A DNA stretch of 64,000 bases from an uncultured Clostridia bacterium (lineage in GTDB: Bacteria; Bacillota; Clostridia; Christensenellales; DTU072), in NCBI GenBank assembly GCA_934274515.1, contig CAKQTC010000007.1, positions 62,001-126,000 of the forward strand. Reading direction: 5' to 3'. The position numbers and the translations under genes were made by a program. The notes under the pieces were generated by a model. That model did no database searches and was not told the DNA's origin. It saw only the letters and a list, made by a program, of their open reading frames with translations. The first letter of the stretch is position 1; every line of letters starts with the position of its first letter. Positions 32,505 through 41,459 of this stretch are shown one piece after another.

Positions 32505-35132
32505 TTATTTGCTTTGTTTGATAGCCGCTTGTGCCGCTGCAAGTCTTGCAATCGGTACTCTGAACGGCGAGCAAGAAACGTACGTCAAGCCGATTTTGTT
32601 GCAGAATTCGATAGTAGACGGGTCGCCGCCGTGTTCGCCGCAGATACCGAGGTGCATATTCGGTCTTACGCTTCTGCCCATCTTAGCGGACATTTCCATA
32701 AGTTTACCTACGCCGGTTTGGTCGAGTTTCGCAAACGGGTCGTTTTCGTAAATCTTCGCGTCATAGTAAGCATTGAGGAACTTACCGGAGTCGTCACGGC
32801 TGAAACCGAACGTCATCTGCGTGAGGTCGTTGGTTCCGTAGCAGAAGAATTCTGCTTCTTTCGCGATTTCGTCGGACGTAAGCGCCGCTCTCGGAATTTC
32901 AATCATCGTACCTACTTCATATTTGATGCCGATTCCGCTCTTCTTGATTTCTTCGTCCGCAACCGCTACTACAATGTCTTTAACGAACTTAAATTCTTTT
33001 ACGTCGCCGATAAGCGGAATCATTATTTCGGGAAGAACTTTCCAAGTCGGATGTTTCTTTTGAACGTTAATCGCTGCCTTGATTACCGCTCTGGTTTGCA
33101 TTCTCGCGATTTCGGGATAGGTTACGGTAAGACGGCAACCTCTATGTCCCATCATCGGGTTGAATTCGTGCAAGTTCGCAATAATATTCTTTATCGCTTC
33201 TACGGATTTACCTTGTTTTTCCGCAAGAAGTTTGATGTCCTGTTCTTCGGTAGGAACGAACTCATGGAGCGGCGGATCGAGGAAACGAATGGTAACGGGC
33301 GCTCCTTCGAGTGCTTCGTACAACGCTTCGAAGTCGCCTTGTTGCATAGGTTCGAGTTTAGCAAGCGCTCTTTCTCTTTCTTCTACGGTATCCGAGCAAA
33401 TCATTTCGCGAATCGCTTCGATTCTGTTTCCTTCAAAGAACATATGTTCGGTTCTGCAAAGACCGATACCTTCCGCACCGAGTTCACGAGCCTTTTTAGC
33501 GTCGCGCGGCGTGTCGGCGTTGGTTCTTACTTGCAGTTTACGATATTTATCTGCCCAAACCATAATTCTGCTGAATTCGCCTACTATCGTTGCGTCAACG
33601 GTAGGAATGAGTCCGTCGTAAATACACCCGGTCGAGCCGTCTATGCTGATAGCGTCGCCTTCGTGGAATTCTTTTCCGGCAAGAGTAAATTTCTTGTTTT
33701 CTTCGTCCATAGCGATTGCAGAGCAACCGGATACGCAACAGGTACCCATACCGCGAGCAACAACTGCGGCGTGGCTGGTCATTCCGCCTCTGACGGTAAG
33801 TATACCTTGGGCGGCTTTCATACCTTCGATATCTTCGGGAGAAGTTTCCAGTCTTACGAGAACGACTTTCTTTCCTGCTTTTTTCCAAGTTTTAGCGTCT
33901 TCTGCGGAGAAAACGATTTGACCGCAAGCGGCACCGGGAGACGCGGCAAGCGCTTTCGCAAGAGGCGTTGCCTTTTTGAGTGCGGCTGCGTCGAATTGCG
34001 GGTGAAGCAACGTGTCGAGGTTACGCGGGTCTATCATAAGAACCGCTTGTTTTTCGGTAATCATACCTTCGTCTACGAGGTCGCAAGCGATTTTGAGTGC
34101 CGCTTTGGCGGTTCTCTTACCGTTACGAGTTTGGAGCATATAAAGATGTTTGTCTTCGATAGTAAACTCCATATCCTGCATATCGTGGTAGTGGTTTTCG
34201 AGTTTTTTGCAGATAGCGTTGAACTGATCGAATACTTCGGGCATAATTTCTTGCATTTTAGCAATCGGCATCGGGGTTCTTACGCCGGCAACGACGTCTT
34301 CGCCTTGCGCGTTCATAAGGAATTCGCCCATAAGTTTCTTTTCGCCGGTCGCGGGGTCACGAGTAAACGCAACGCCGGTACCGCTGGTTTCACCCATATT
34401 ACCGAACGCCATCATTTGAACGTTTACGGCAGTACCCCAACTGTAAGGAATGTCGTTATCTCTACGATAAACGTTTGCTCTGGGGTTGTCCCAAGAACGG
34501 AATACCGCTTCGATAGCCGCAAAGAGTTGTTCCTTCGGGTTGGTGGGGAAATCTACGCCGATTTTGGCTTTATATTCCGCTTTGAATTGATTTGCGAGTT
34601 TTTTAAGATCGTTTGCGGTAAGTTCAATGTCCTGCGTAACGCCTTTTTCCTCTTTCATCTTGTCGATGAGTTGTTCAAAATATTTTTTACCGACTTCCAT
34701 AACAACGTCCGAGAACATTTGGATAAATCTGCGATAGCAGTCCCACGCCCAACGGGGGTTGTTGGATTTTTTTGCGATAACTTCCACGACTTCTTCGTTA
34801 AGTCCGAGATTAAGAATCGTGTCCATCATACCGGGCATCGACGCTCTTGCACCCGAACGAACGGAAACGAGCAGCGGATTTTCCTTATCACCGAATTTTT
34901 TGCCGGTAATTTTTTCCATCTTTTCGATGTACTCCATAATTTGAGCCTTAATATCGTCGCCGATACGCTTGCCGTCTTCGTAATATCTCGTGCATGCTTC
35001 GGTGCTGATGGTAAAGCCCTGCGGAACGGGAAGTCCGAGATTGGTCATTTCGGCAAGGTTCGCGCCTTTGCCGCCCAGAATTTCACGCATTCCGGCGTTG
35101 CCTTCCGTGAAAAGGTAAACATACTTTTTCAT
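32505..35132 (-). CDS. ppdK: Pyruvate, phosphate dikinase
   Basis: PPDK interconverts pyruvate, ATP and phosphate with phosphoenolpyruvate, AMP and pyrophosphate. In fermenting Clostridia it commonly replaces or supports pyruvate kinase. The 875-residue protein has the ATP-grasp domain (GGKGANLAEM, SVRSGARASMPGMMDT), the central phosphohistidine domain GGMTSHAAVVARGMG with the catalytic His, and the PEP-binding barrel (GLCRTEHMFF, EVGTMIEIPRA, CGEHGGDPS with the catalytic Cys-Gly-Glu-His). The ATG follows AGGAGG and a strong promoter lies at 35196-35224. Confidence 0.97.
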   Translation of the reverse strand: MKKYVYLFTEGNAGMREILGGKGANLAEMTNLGLPVPQGFTISTEACTRYYEDGKRIGDDIKAQIMEYIEKMEKITGKKFGDKENPLLVSVRSGARASMPGMMDTILNLGLNEEVVEVIAKKSNNPRWAWDCYRRFIQMFSDVVMEVGKKYFEQLIDKMKEEKGVTQDIELTANDLKKLANQFKAEYKAKIGVDFPTNPKEQLFAAIEAVFRSWDNPRANVYRRDNDIPYSWGTAVNVQMMAFGNMGETSGTGVAFTRDPATGEKKLMGEFLMNAQGEDVVAGVRTPMPIAKMQEIMPEVFDQFNAICKKLENHYHDMQDMEFTIEDKHLYMLQTRNGKRTAKAALKIACDLVDEGMITEKQAVLMIDPRNLDTLLHPQFDAAALKKATPLAKALAASPGAACGQIVFSAEDAKTWKKAGKKVVLVRLETSPEDIEGMKAAQGILTVRGGMTSHAAVVARGMGTCCVSGCSAIAMDEENKKFTLAGKEFHEGDAISIDGSTGCIYDGLIPTVDATIVGEFSRIMVWADKYRKLQVRTNADTPRDAKKARELGAEGIGLCRTEHMFFEGNRIEAIREMICSDTVEERERALAKLEPMQQGDFEALYEALEGAPVTIRFLDPPLHEFVPTEEQDIKLLAEKQGKSVEAIKNIIANLHEFNPMMGHRGCRLTVTYPEIARMQTRAVIKAAINVQKKHPTWKVLPEIMIPLIGDVKEFKFVKDIVVAVADEEIKKSGIGIKYEVGTMIEIPRAALTSDEIAKEAEFFCYGTNDLTQMTFGFSRDDSGKFLNAYYDAKIYENDPFAKLDQTGVGKLMEMSAKMGRSVRPNMHLGICGEHGGDPSTIEFCNKIGLTYVSCSPFRVPIARLAAAQAAIKQSK

Positions 35133-35195
35133 CCTAAATCCTCCTAAAAGTGATATTTATTCTTAAAGTTTTTATTTTCTATATAACCGCATATC

Positions 35196-35224
35196 ATTAT
35201 AATATATCTTTGCCTATTTATCAA
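35196..35224 (-). promoter_or_regulatory. ppdK promoter
   Basis: Minus strand TTGATA (35219-35224), 17-bp spacer, TATAAT (35196-35201), about 60 bp upstream of the ppdK start. Confidence 0.72.
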
Positions 35225-35278
35225 GCGTTTTTTTCGTCGGAATATCCATTTTTTATTACTCTCTCGACAAATTCGCTT

Positions 35279-35917
35279 TTATCCGTCGTTCTGTTTTATC
35301 AACGTTCCGAACGAATAAATCTTTATTCCTAGATAATTCGATATAAGGTTAACTAAAAATCCGAACGCCCTCGTTACACCGAACTCCGTATACGGCATCG
35401 TTCCTACGTCTTCCGTTTCGCATATCGAAAACGCTTTGATTATTCCGTATGAAATTTCGTCGTATTCCCTTATCTCGGAATAATCCGTACCCGTCCTCTC
35501 CGCGCAAAAAACAGCGTACTTAAACGCCGTACAAAGCGGATTGCATTGCCCGTAAACCGTTTCGTTTATCGTTTTTAACAGTTCGATAAACTCCGTGGCG
35601 GTTTCGCCGTCTTTATCAAAACATTTTTCCGCTAATTCAAAGCAAGTCATTATCGCCGCAACTTTCATTTTGTCGCGCCATGCGTCAAAAAAATTATCCG
35701 CAATTTCCGCTCCGGAAAGTATCGCTTTACCGTTCTTTCCGCCGTAAATAAACTCCCCGAACGCCATAGTCATAGCGGCGGTTTTTAATTTCGCAGTCGG
35801 ACTTCTTACCCCTTTTGCGGTTACCGTAACTGCCCCTTTGGGCGTAAAAATAACGCAAAGCCTGTCTTTCTCTCGGTAATCTGCCGTTCGTATGACTATG
35901 CCTTGCGTTCTTTCCAT
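35279..35917 (-). CDS. recO: DNA repair protein RecO
   Basis: RecO loads RecA onto SSB-coated DNA with RecR. The 212-residue protein starts with the RecO OB fold (TQGIVIRTADYREKDRLCVIFTPKGAVTVTAKGVR, split: GIVIRTADYREKDRL) and has the helical C-terminal domain. It is shorter than most relatives (about 240-250) and lacks the four-cysteine zinc finger. Position after era and yqzL is the conserved Firmicutes order. It is the last gene of the cluster. Confidence 0.88.
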   Translation of the reverse strand: MERTQGIVIRTADYREKDRLCVIFTPKGAVTVTAKGVRSPTAKLKTAAMTMAFGEFIYGGKNGKAILSGAEIADNFFDAWRDKMKVAAIMTCFELAEKCFDKDGETATEFIELLKTINETVYGQCNPLCTAFKYAVFCAERTGTDYSEIREYDEISYGIIKAFSICETEDVGTMPYTEFGVTRAFGFLVNLISNYLGIKIYSFGTLIKQNDG

Positions 35918-35932
35918 AAATCGGTTTTCTCT

Positions 35933-36049
35933 CTATTCTTTCTCGTTCTTATCTTGCTCTTTAAGCGCGCGATAAAGCATATACGTCCCGGCGTGTCCGC
36001 TCTTTTCAAACGCTTTCCAAGCAAGTTCGTCTATTCTGTCTTCACTCAT
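35933..36049 (-). CDS. yqzL: YqzL-family small protein
   Basis: A 38-residue protein (MSEDRIDELAWKAFEKSG, then HAGTYMLYRALKEQ) that matches the YqzL pattern of a W-x-x-F-x-x-[TS]-G followed by Y-L/M-L-Y. In Bacillus it lies between era and recO, exactly as here. Its function is not known. GGAGGT lies eight bases before the ATG. The stop codon is 15 bases before recO, so it is part of the same transcript. Confidence 0.85.
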   Translation of the reverse strand: MSEDRIDELAWKAFEKSGHAGTYMLYRALKEQDKNEKE

Positions 36050-36146
36050 CTTCACTCACCTCCCTTTAAGCAAATTTTGCCCTTTAAGGTGAGTTTTTAT
36101 TCGTCTTGCATTTTTTAACGTCTTCCGCCGCTTAACCCTTCGCTCT

Positions 36147-36172
36147 TTCGGGTGGGCGGGTGGGGCGACGCG
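36147..36172 (+). repeat. G-rich intergenic repeat, copy A
   Basis: A 26-bp element TTCGGG-T-GGG-C-GGG-T-GGGG followed by CGACGCG. Four G-tracts with one-base loops make it a strong G-quadruplex candidate. Copies B, C and D are at 44803, 58633 and 62196, all with the G-rich side on the plus strand. Confidence 0.8.
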
Positions 36173-36207
36173 CCTTTTCTCTCGCCGATTTCGATATAAA
36201 TCGGTTA

Positions 36208-37611
36208 TCAATCGGGATTGTTCGTATCGTAACCTAATTCCTTCATTATCGACTCGCTTCCTCGCCAGTCGCTCCTTACTTTCACAAACAGCGTGATAAA
36301 TACTTTTGCGTCCGTCATTTTTTCAAGATCTTGTCTTGCATACGTCGCTATTTTCTTTATCATTTCTCCGCCTTTACCGAGAACGATAGGCTTATGCGCC
36401 GCTTTTTCAATGATTAAATCGGCGTTAATGCAGACCAGCCCGTCGTTTCTTACGGTGTATTCGGTTACGTCCACGCCTATACCGTAAGGAACTTCTTTGT
36501 CAAGCAACCGGAGTGCTTTTTCTCTTATTGTTTCCGCCGCCATAAACCGCATATTTTTATCGGTATACAAATCGTCGTCATAATACTTGACGTGGTCGGT
36601 AAGCAGTTTCTCTATCTCGCCGATAAGCGGCTCTATATTGCGATTTCTAAGTGCGGAAACGGGAACTATCGCTTTAAGTTTCTGAAGTTTGTTGAGTTCC
36701 GTCAAAATTTCAAACACCTTTTCGCGAGTAACGTGATCGACTTTGTTTACCGCGACTATTACGTTTTCGCCCGCGTTTACAAACGACAACAGATTTTCTT
36801 TGTCAACGTCACTATACCCTTTTTCCAAATCCACGACGTAAAGTATACAGTCAACGCCGTCGGCGGCGGCTTTTGCGCTTTTCATCATATATTCGCCCAA
36901 AGCGTTTCTCGGTTTATGCAACCCCGGCGTGTCGATAAACACTATTTGCGCGTTTTTCGCGTTGTATACGCCGAGTATTTTATTTCTCGTAGTTTGAGGT
37001 TTCCAACTCACGATTGCTACTTTTTCGCCGACAATCGTATTAATCAACGTGCTTTTCCCTGCGTTGGGTCTGCCCATAATCGCGACGAACCCGGACTTAA
37101 ATTCGGTTTCTTCTTTCTCTTCTTCGATTTCGTCGTCGCGATAATCTCGCGTTATACCTATCGAACCCAAAATTTCTTCGGTAAACGCGGTCATTTCCGC
37201 TTCCTCTTCGGCGGTCGCGTGATCAAATCCCAACAAATGCAACATTCCGTGACAGGTAAGAAACGCTATTTCGCGTTGAATAGCGTGTCCGTATTCTTCC
37301 GCTTGTTCTTCCGCCCTTTTTTCGCATATAAAAATTTCTCCCAATATTATCGAGCCGTCCTCGGGATTTATATCGTCGGGATAGTCGGTTTTCACAAAGG
37401 GAAAAACGACGTTTTCTAGATTTTGAAAACTAAGTACGTCGGTGACTTTGTCTATTCCCCTGTTCTCTTTGTTAAGTTCTCTTATCTCTTCTTCGTCAAC
37501 CACGGTTATTTCCACGTCAACGTCTATCGGCCTAATGGCAAACTTTCTAAGCGCGGCGTCTACCGTTTTTTTAATGGTTTTTTCGTGTCTTTCTGCGTAA
37601 ACGTTAATCAT
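36208..37611 (-). CDS. Fused rRNA maturation RNase YbeY and GTPase Era
   Basis: One 467-residue frame encodes two ribosome-assembly proteins. Residues 1-155 are YbeY, the endoribonuclease that acts in 16S rRNA 3' maturation and quality control, with metal ligands H121, H125 and H131 in HGMLHLLGFDH. After an acidic linker (156-171, EIEEEKEETE) residues 172-467 are Era: G1 GRPNAGKS (180-187), G3 DTPG, G4 NKVD, then a KH domain with VLGKGGEMIKKIA that binds the 3' end of 16S rRNA. In most bacteria these are separate genes. Here dgkA and cdd, which lie between them in Bacillus, are missing. No stop or frameshift lies in the linker. Confidence 0.93.
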   Translation of the reverse strand: MINVYAERHEKTIKKTVDAALRKFAIRPIDVDVEITVVDEEEIRELNKENRGIDKVTDVLSFQNLENVVFPFVKTDYPDDINPEDGSIILGEIFICEKRAEEQAEEYGHAIQREIAFLTCHGMLHLLGFDHATAEEEAEMTAFTEEILGSIGITRDYRDDEIEEEKEETEFKSGFVAIMGRPNAGKSTLINTIVGEKVAIVSWKPQTTRNKILGVYNAKNAQIVFIDTPGLHKPRNALGEYMMKSAKAAADGVDCILYVVDLEKGYSDVDKENLLSFVNAGENVIVAVNKVDHVTREKVFEILTELNKLQKLKAIVPVSALRNRNIEPLIGEIEKLLTDHVKYYDDDLYTDKNMRFMAAETIREKALRLLDKEVPYGIGVDVTEYTVRNDGLVCINADLIIEKAAHKPIVLGKGGEMIKKIATYARQDLEKMTDAKVFITLFVKVRSDWRGSESIMKELGYDTNNPD

Positions 37612-37632
37612 ATCGTCCCTAATCTCTTTCGT

Positions 37633-39102
37633 TTATTTCGTATATTTAATTCTTTGATGGTACAAACTCGGTAACGTTTTTACCAACGTATCTTCGATTA
37701 TCTGTAAATCTTTAAGCGTAAGCGGACATTCGCTAAACTGACCCGAATCCATTTTATCCATAATGAGTTTATGGATAAACGCGGTAAAATTACGTATATC
37801 TTTATCCACTCCCTGCGCTCTCGTCGCAGCCTCGACCGTATCGACTATCATAATGAGTCCGCTTATTTTGGTGGACGGTTTCGGTCCGTCGTAACTAAAA
37901 TCGCTGTTCGCTATCTGTTCGTCGGTAAATCCGCGCGTTTTATTAAGGAAAAATCCAACCGTCGTTTTTCCGTGATGCTCTTCCGCTATCTTCGCAAGAC
38001 ATTCCGGTAAACCCGCTTTCCTTATCATCTCCGCGCCGTCGTGCGTATGCCTCGTTATCAAAGAAACGCTGACTTCGGGAATAAAATCGTCGTGAGGGTT
38101 ATAGTCGGTTTGGTTTTCGGTAAAACAAATCGGATTGCGAAGTTTGCCAACGTCGTGATAGCACGCTCCCGCTCTTGCCAAAGTCGCGTTTTCGCCGATT
38201 GCTTTCGCACAAGCCTGAGCAAGGTTTGCCATGGCGAGCGAGTGATTATACGTTCCCGGGGCTTCCTTTGCCAAACGAGCCATAAGCGGCGCGTCGGGCG
38301 TGCATATTTCGTCAAGCCTGAAATTACTGTACATGCTGAACAAATACTCGAATACGGGCAAAATGACCATAAACAGCGCAAGGCTGAACAGTATGGAAAC
38401 AGTGGACCAAACGCCGTTTTTCAACGCTTCCAACGCGTCGAACGACGGTATTATAAGCCCGGATAAAAACGCTACCGGAAACGCTATGAAAAAGCCTACT
38501 ACCACGCTGTCTATAAAGAAAGACATACGCGTATAAACTTTTTTGCTTAAAAGGATAAGGAAACAGCCGCTTACCGCTTGCGTGAGAACCGCCGCCAAAA
38601 CGTTCGACGCATCGAACGAACCGCGAACGGACGCGTAGCAAAAATAAAACGCCGCCACGACAATCGTATTAACGTAAAGCGCAAGTTTGTTATCGATAAG
38701 CAAAGCGATGATAAACCCGACAAAACAAATAGGTACGACGTAAATCGAGATAAACCCGGCAAAAATAGTGGACAAGGTAAACCCTAAAAAGACGGCAACG
38801 AGTATTACGGTAATTTCTTTGCCGAAACAATCGGTAGGTCTATGTCCGAAAAAGTAAAACGCGCCCATTGCGTTCAGCGCAAAGAAAAGCATTCCTCCGA
38901 GAACGGCAAACCTATACGCGCTTTTGAATATTTCGGAAAGCGTGGAATTCGAAACAAGCGAATACAATAACGCCATAATAAACGGCAACGCGAAAGAAAA
39001 CGCGAGAAAAAGTATTTCCGCCTTAACGACGTTGGTTCTTCTCTTCTTCGCTTCTTCGGGCGAAAGTTGCTTCACCGCGTGTAAAAATTGTTTCGTCTTC
39101 AT
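37633..39102 (-). CDS. PgpH-type HDIG phosphohydrolase lacking the extracellular domain
   Basis: A 489-residue membrane protein with about seven hydrophobic segments (residues 28-255) and a cytoplasmic HD domain (about 270-480, with HSLAMANLAQ, ACYHDVGKLRNP, TRHTHDG and EEHHG metal ligands). PgpH of Listeria and YqfF of Bacillus break down c-di-AMP with this domain. The usual N-terminal extracellular 7TMR-HDED domain, about 200 residues, is absent here. The neighbours (yqfD above, ybeY below) are those of yqfF, which supports orthology. c-di-AMP hydrolysis is inferred. Confidence 0.85.
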   Translation of the reverse strand: MKTKQFLHAVKQLSPEEAKKRRTNVVKAEILFLAFSFALPFIMALLYSLVSNSTLSEIFKSAYRFAVLGGMLFFALNAMGAFYFFGHRPTDCFGKEITVILVAVFLGFTLSTIFAGFISIYVVPICFVGFIIALLIDNKLALYVNTIVVAAFYFCYASVRGSFDASNVLAAVLTQAVSGCFLILLSKKVYTRMSFFIDSVVVGFFIAFPVAFLSGLIIPSFDALEALKNGVWSTVSILFSLALFMVILPVFEYLFSMYSNFRLDEICTPDAPLMARLAKEAPGTYNHSLAMANLAQACAKAIGENATLARAGACYHDVGKLRNPICFTENQTDYNPHDDFIPEVSVSLITRHTHDGAEMIRKAGLPECLAKIAEEHHGKTTVGFFLNKTRGFTDEQIANSDFSYDGPKPSTKISGLIMIVDTVEAATRAQGVDKDIRNFTAFIHKLIMDKMDSGQFSECPLTLKDLQIIEDTLVKTLPSLYHQRIKYTK

Positions 39103-39172
39103 TTAGTTATCCTCGCCGTAAACCGAACCGCGGGCTATCGTTTGTTTTTATAAAAACGATTTCGCGCACGCG

Positions 39173-40270
39173 CTATTCGGTTAATAATACTATTATTTCA
39201 TAGTATATATCTAAAACGACGTTTTTGTCTAGCGTTTTTTCCGTATACCACGTTCTTACTTTTTCCGAGCCGTCGGGAATTTGTTCTTCGAGCATTGCCG
39301 TTTTCTCTTCGATAATATTATCTTTTTCCTTAAAATAATCGAATTCTTTCTCTATTTCGTGCGTTTCGTAAAACGTAATTTTTTTCATTTTCGGCAAATT
39401 ATTAACGTCGGTTTCTTCGATTATTTCCGTTTCATACGCATCATAAGGCGAGTTCGGAAACCTGTCAGACGACTTTCCGATTAAATAACTTCTTTCTCTC
39501 CCCGTCCGCTCGCTCACCATTATCTTAGGCGTAAAAACATAATGTTCGGACAACCATATCCTCCCATAAACGTCACCCAAAGCACATACTTCGCGCGTTT
39601 CGCCGCTTGCAAACGTCTTTACGGGCAGTATTAGCGCATCCCCTTTTTTTACGACGTCGCCACGGCTGACAGCGGGCGTGCCGCTGTATACCGCTATCCG
39701 TTCTACGACTGCGTCGTATTTGGACTTTTTCGGAGTTTTATCGTTATAATCTACTATATGCGGTTTTTCGAGTTCTTCGAGAATTTCAACGTATAAAACG
39801 TTGCCTTTGATTTGCAACGACGCATTAGATACTCCGTCGATCGCTATTAGTTTTTTTTCGAGTTCGTCAAGGTTGATTTTCTTTTTTCCCGTCGGCAAAG
39901 CGCAATACTCGGTCGTTGCGTTTTCTATACTTTGTTTATCGACAAGCGACGTGCCGCTTATTTTCAGTTCGGTCACCATACCCGAAAAAACTATGAATAT
40001 CGTAGCGACAAGCGCAATCCCTGCATATAATCCGAAACGTGAAGCGTTACGTTCGATAAAAGTTTTAACCGAGTTGTTTTTTACGATTTTATACTCTTTT
40101 TCGTGTTTTTTTAGCGTTTGCTCCGCTTTTTCGGCAAATTTACTTTTAACGCTAAATCGACAGATTTTACCCGATTGTTTTACTGATTTTAAGTTTACCC
40201 CGGAAAAAAACATTAAATTTACTATAAACGAAACCTGTCCTTCGGTTTCGAAGGTTACCGAATTAAACAT
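39173..40270 (-). CDS. yqfD: Sporulation protein YqfD
   Basis: A 365-residue protein of the YqfD family, linked to sporulation in Bacillus and Clostridium. It has an N-terminal soluble region, one membrane span (about 80-97, LYAGIALVATIFIVFSGM), a POTRA-like part (LKISGTSLVDKQSI ... GVSNASLQIKGNVLYVEI, split) and a conserved GDVVKKGDALILPV segment. Presence with yqfC suggests the host can form spores or derives from a spore-former. The gene overlaps yqfC by 8 bases. Confidence 0.88.
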   Translation of the reverse strand: MFNSVTFETEGQVSFIVNLMFFSGVNLKSVKQSGKICRFSVKSKFAEKAEQTLKKHEKEYKIVKNNSVKTFIERNASRFGLYAGIALVATIFIVFSGMVTELKISGTSLVDKQSIENATTEYCALPTGKKKINLDELEKKLIAIDGVSNASLQIKGNVLYVEILEELEKPHIVDYNDKTPKKSKYDAVVERIAVYSGTPAVSRGDVVKKGDALILPVKTFASGETREVCALGDVYGRIWLSEHYVFTPKIMVSERTGRERSYLIGKSSDRFPNSPYDAYETEIIEETDVNNLPKMKKITFYETHEIEKEFDYFKEKDNIIEEKTAMLEEQIPDGSEKVRTWYTEKTLDKNVVLDIYYEIIVLLTE

Positions 40271-40526
40271 CTTCCACGTCCATTCCGTTTATCTTGCCGC
40301 ACACGATGAGTTCGTCGCTCGTAAGGTCTTTTACGGTAAAATTTTTGCCCCTAATCGTCACTTTCTTCCTTCCGACGCGAACGGCAACGCAGTCGGGCGA
40401 GTAGTCGTACAAGCCTTTATGCCCTTCTATAAGCGCGCCGCAAAACCCGATAAAAGTAATTTTACAGCCGTAATCGCCCAAGGCAAGACTCGCCCTTTCG
40501 AGCGTTTCTTCAAAATAAGTTTTCAT
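40263..40526 (-). CDS. yqfC: Sporulation protein YqfC (YabP/YqfC family)
   Basis: An 87-residue protein of the YabP/YqfC family, recognised by ITFIGFCGALIEGHKGLYDYS followed by VAVRVGRKKVTIRGKNFTV (each shortened) and the conserved yqfC-yqfD pairing. In Bacillus the pair is made in the mother cell under sigma-E. No sigma-E promoter is evident in the 24-bp gap after rluD, so it may be read from upstream. Confidence 0.85.
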   Translation of the reverse strand: MKTYFEETLERASLALGDYGCKITFIGFCGALIEGHKGLYDYSPDCVAVRVGRKKVTIRGKNFTVKDLTSDELIVCGKINGMDVEDV

Positions 40527-40550
40527 ATCTTGATTTTATGAAGAAATAAA

Positions 40551-41459
40551 CTAATTAATACCGCTTTTCTTTCTGAGAGACGTTAAAACTCTTTCAAAAT
40601 AGTCGGGGAGCGGCGCGGTAAATACCATTCTATCCCCGGTAGTCGGGTGCGTGAGTTCGAGTTTGTATGCGTGAAGAAGTTGCCCTTTTAATCCGAAATC
40701 GTCCTTTTTCCCGTAAGTTATATCCCCTACGACAGGGTGATTGACGTGCTTTGCATGTACCCTTATTTGATGCGTTCTGCCCGTATCGAGTTTGAACTCG
40801 ACAAGCGTAAAATCACCGTACCTTTCCTTAACCGTGAAATGTGTGACCGCGCGTCTTCCTTTAGGATCTATCGCCATTTTTTTTCTGTCTTTCGCACTTC
40901 TCGCGATAGGCGCGTCGATAACTCCCTCGTCTTCTTTGATGTTTCCGCATACGACCGCAAGATAATATCTTCCGGCGGTTTTTTCCCCTATTTGTTTTGC
41001 AAGCGATAAATGCGCCGCGTTGTTTTTTGCGATAACAAGCAGTCCCGACGTGTCTTTATCGAGCCTATGAACTATGCCGGGTCTAAGTACGCCGTTAATC
41101 TCGCTTAAATCGCCTATGCCGTACATTATCGCGTTGACAAGCGTCCCGTCCGGCGTACCCGTACATGGATGCGTAACCATTCCCTGCGCCTTGTTTATCA
41201 CCGCTATGTCGGCGTCTTGATACACGATATCTATCGGAATATTTTGCGGTTTTGCCGAAACGGGTACCGGTTCTTCTATCTCTACCGATACAACTCCGCC
41301 TTTAAGTTTTAGTCCGCATTTGTCTACGATTTTTTCGTTATAACAAACACACCCGTCGTCAACGAGTTTCTTCACTCTCGAACGGGTACAATTAAGTTTT
41401 TCGGCAAGAAAAACGTCCAGCCGTTCTTCGTTTTCGGGATGAAAAACGTACTCTTCCAT
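40551..41459 (-). CDS. RluA/RluD-family 23S rRNA pseudouridine synthase
   Basis: A 302-residue enzyme that isomerises uridines in rRNA. It has an N-terminal S4 RNA-binding domain (residues 1-65, VFLAEKLNCTRSRVKKLVDDG, shortened) and the catalytic domain with the motif GIVHRLDKDTSGLLV, where Asp is the nucleophile. Linkage to lspA matches ylyB of Bacillus. The start overlaps the lspA stop by one base. Confidence 0.92.
   Translation of the reverse strand: MEEYVFHPENEERLDVFLAEKLNCTRSRVKKLVDDGCVCYNEKIVDKCGLKLKGGVVSVEIEEPVPVSAKPQNIPIDIVYQDADIAVINKAQGMVTHPCTGTPDGTLVNAIMYGIGDLSEINGVLRPGIVHRLDKDTSGLLVIAKNNAAHLSLAKQIGEKTAGRYYLAVVCGNIKEDEGVIDAPIARSAKDRKKMAIDPKGRRAVTHFTVKERYGDFTLVEFKLDTGRTHQIRVHAKHVNHPVVGDITYGKKDDFGLKGQLLHAYKLELTHPTTGDRMVFTAPLPDYFERVLTSLRKKSGIN

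Noticed and set aside
32514..35147. 877-codon open frame opposite ppdK
   Set aside because: It is antisense to a complete ppdK in a frame kept open by codon bias. The protein shows no known motif and no ribosome site supports it.
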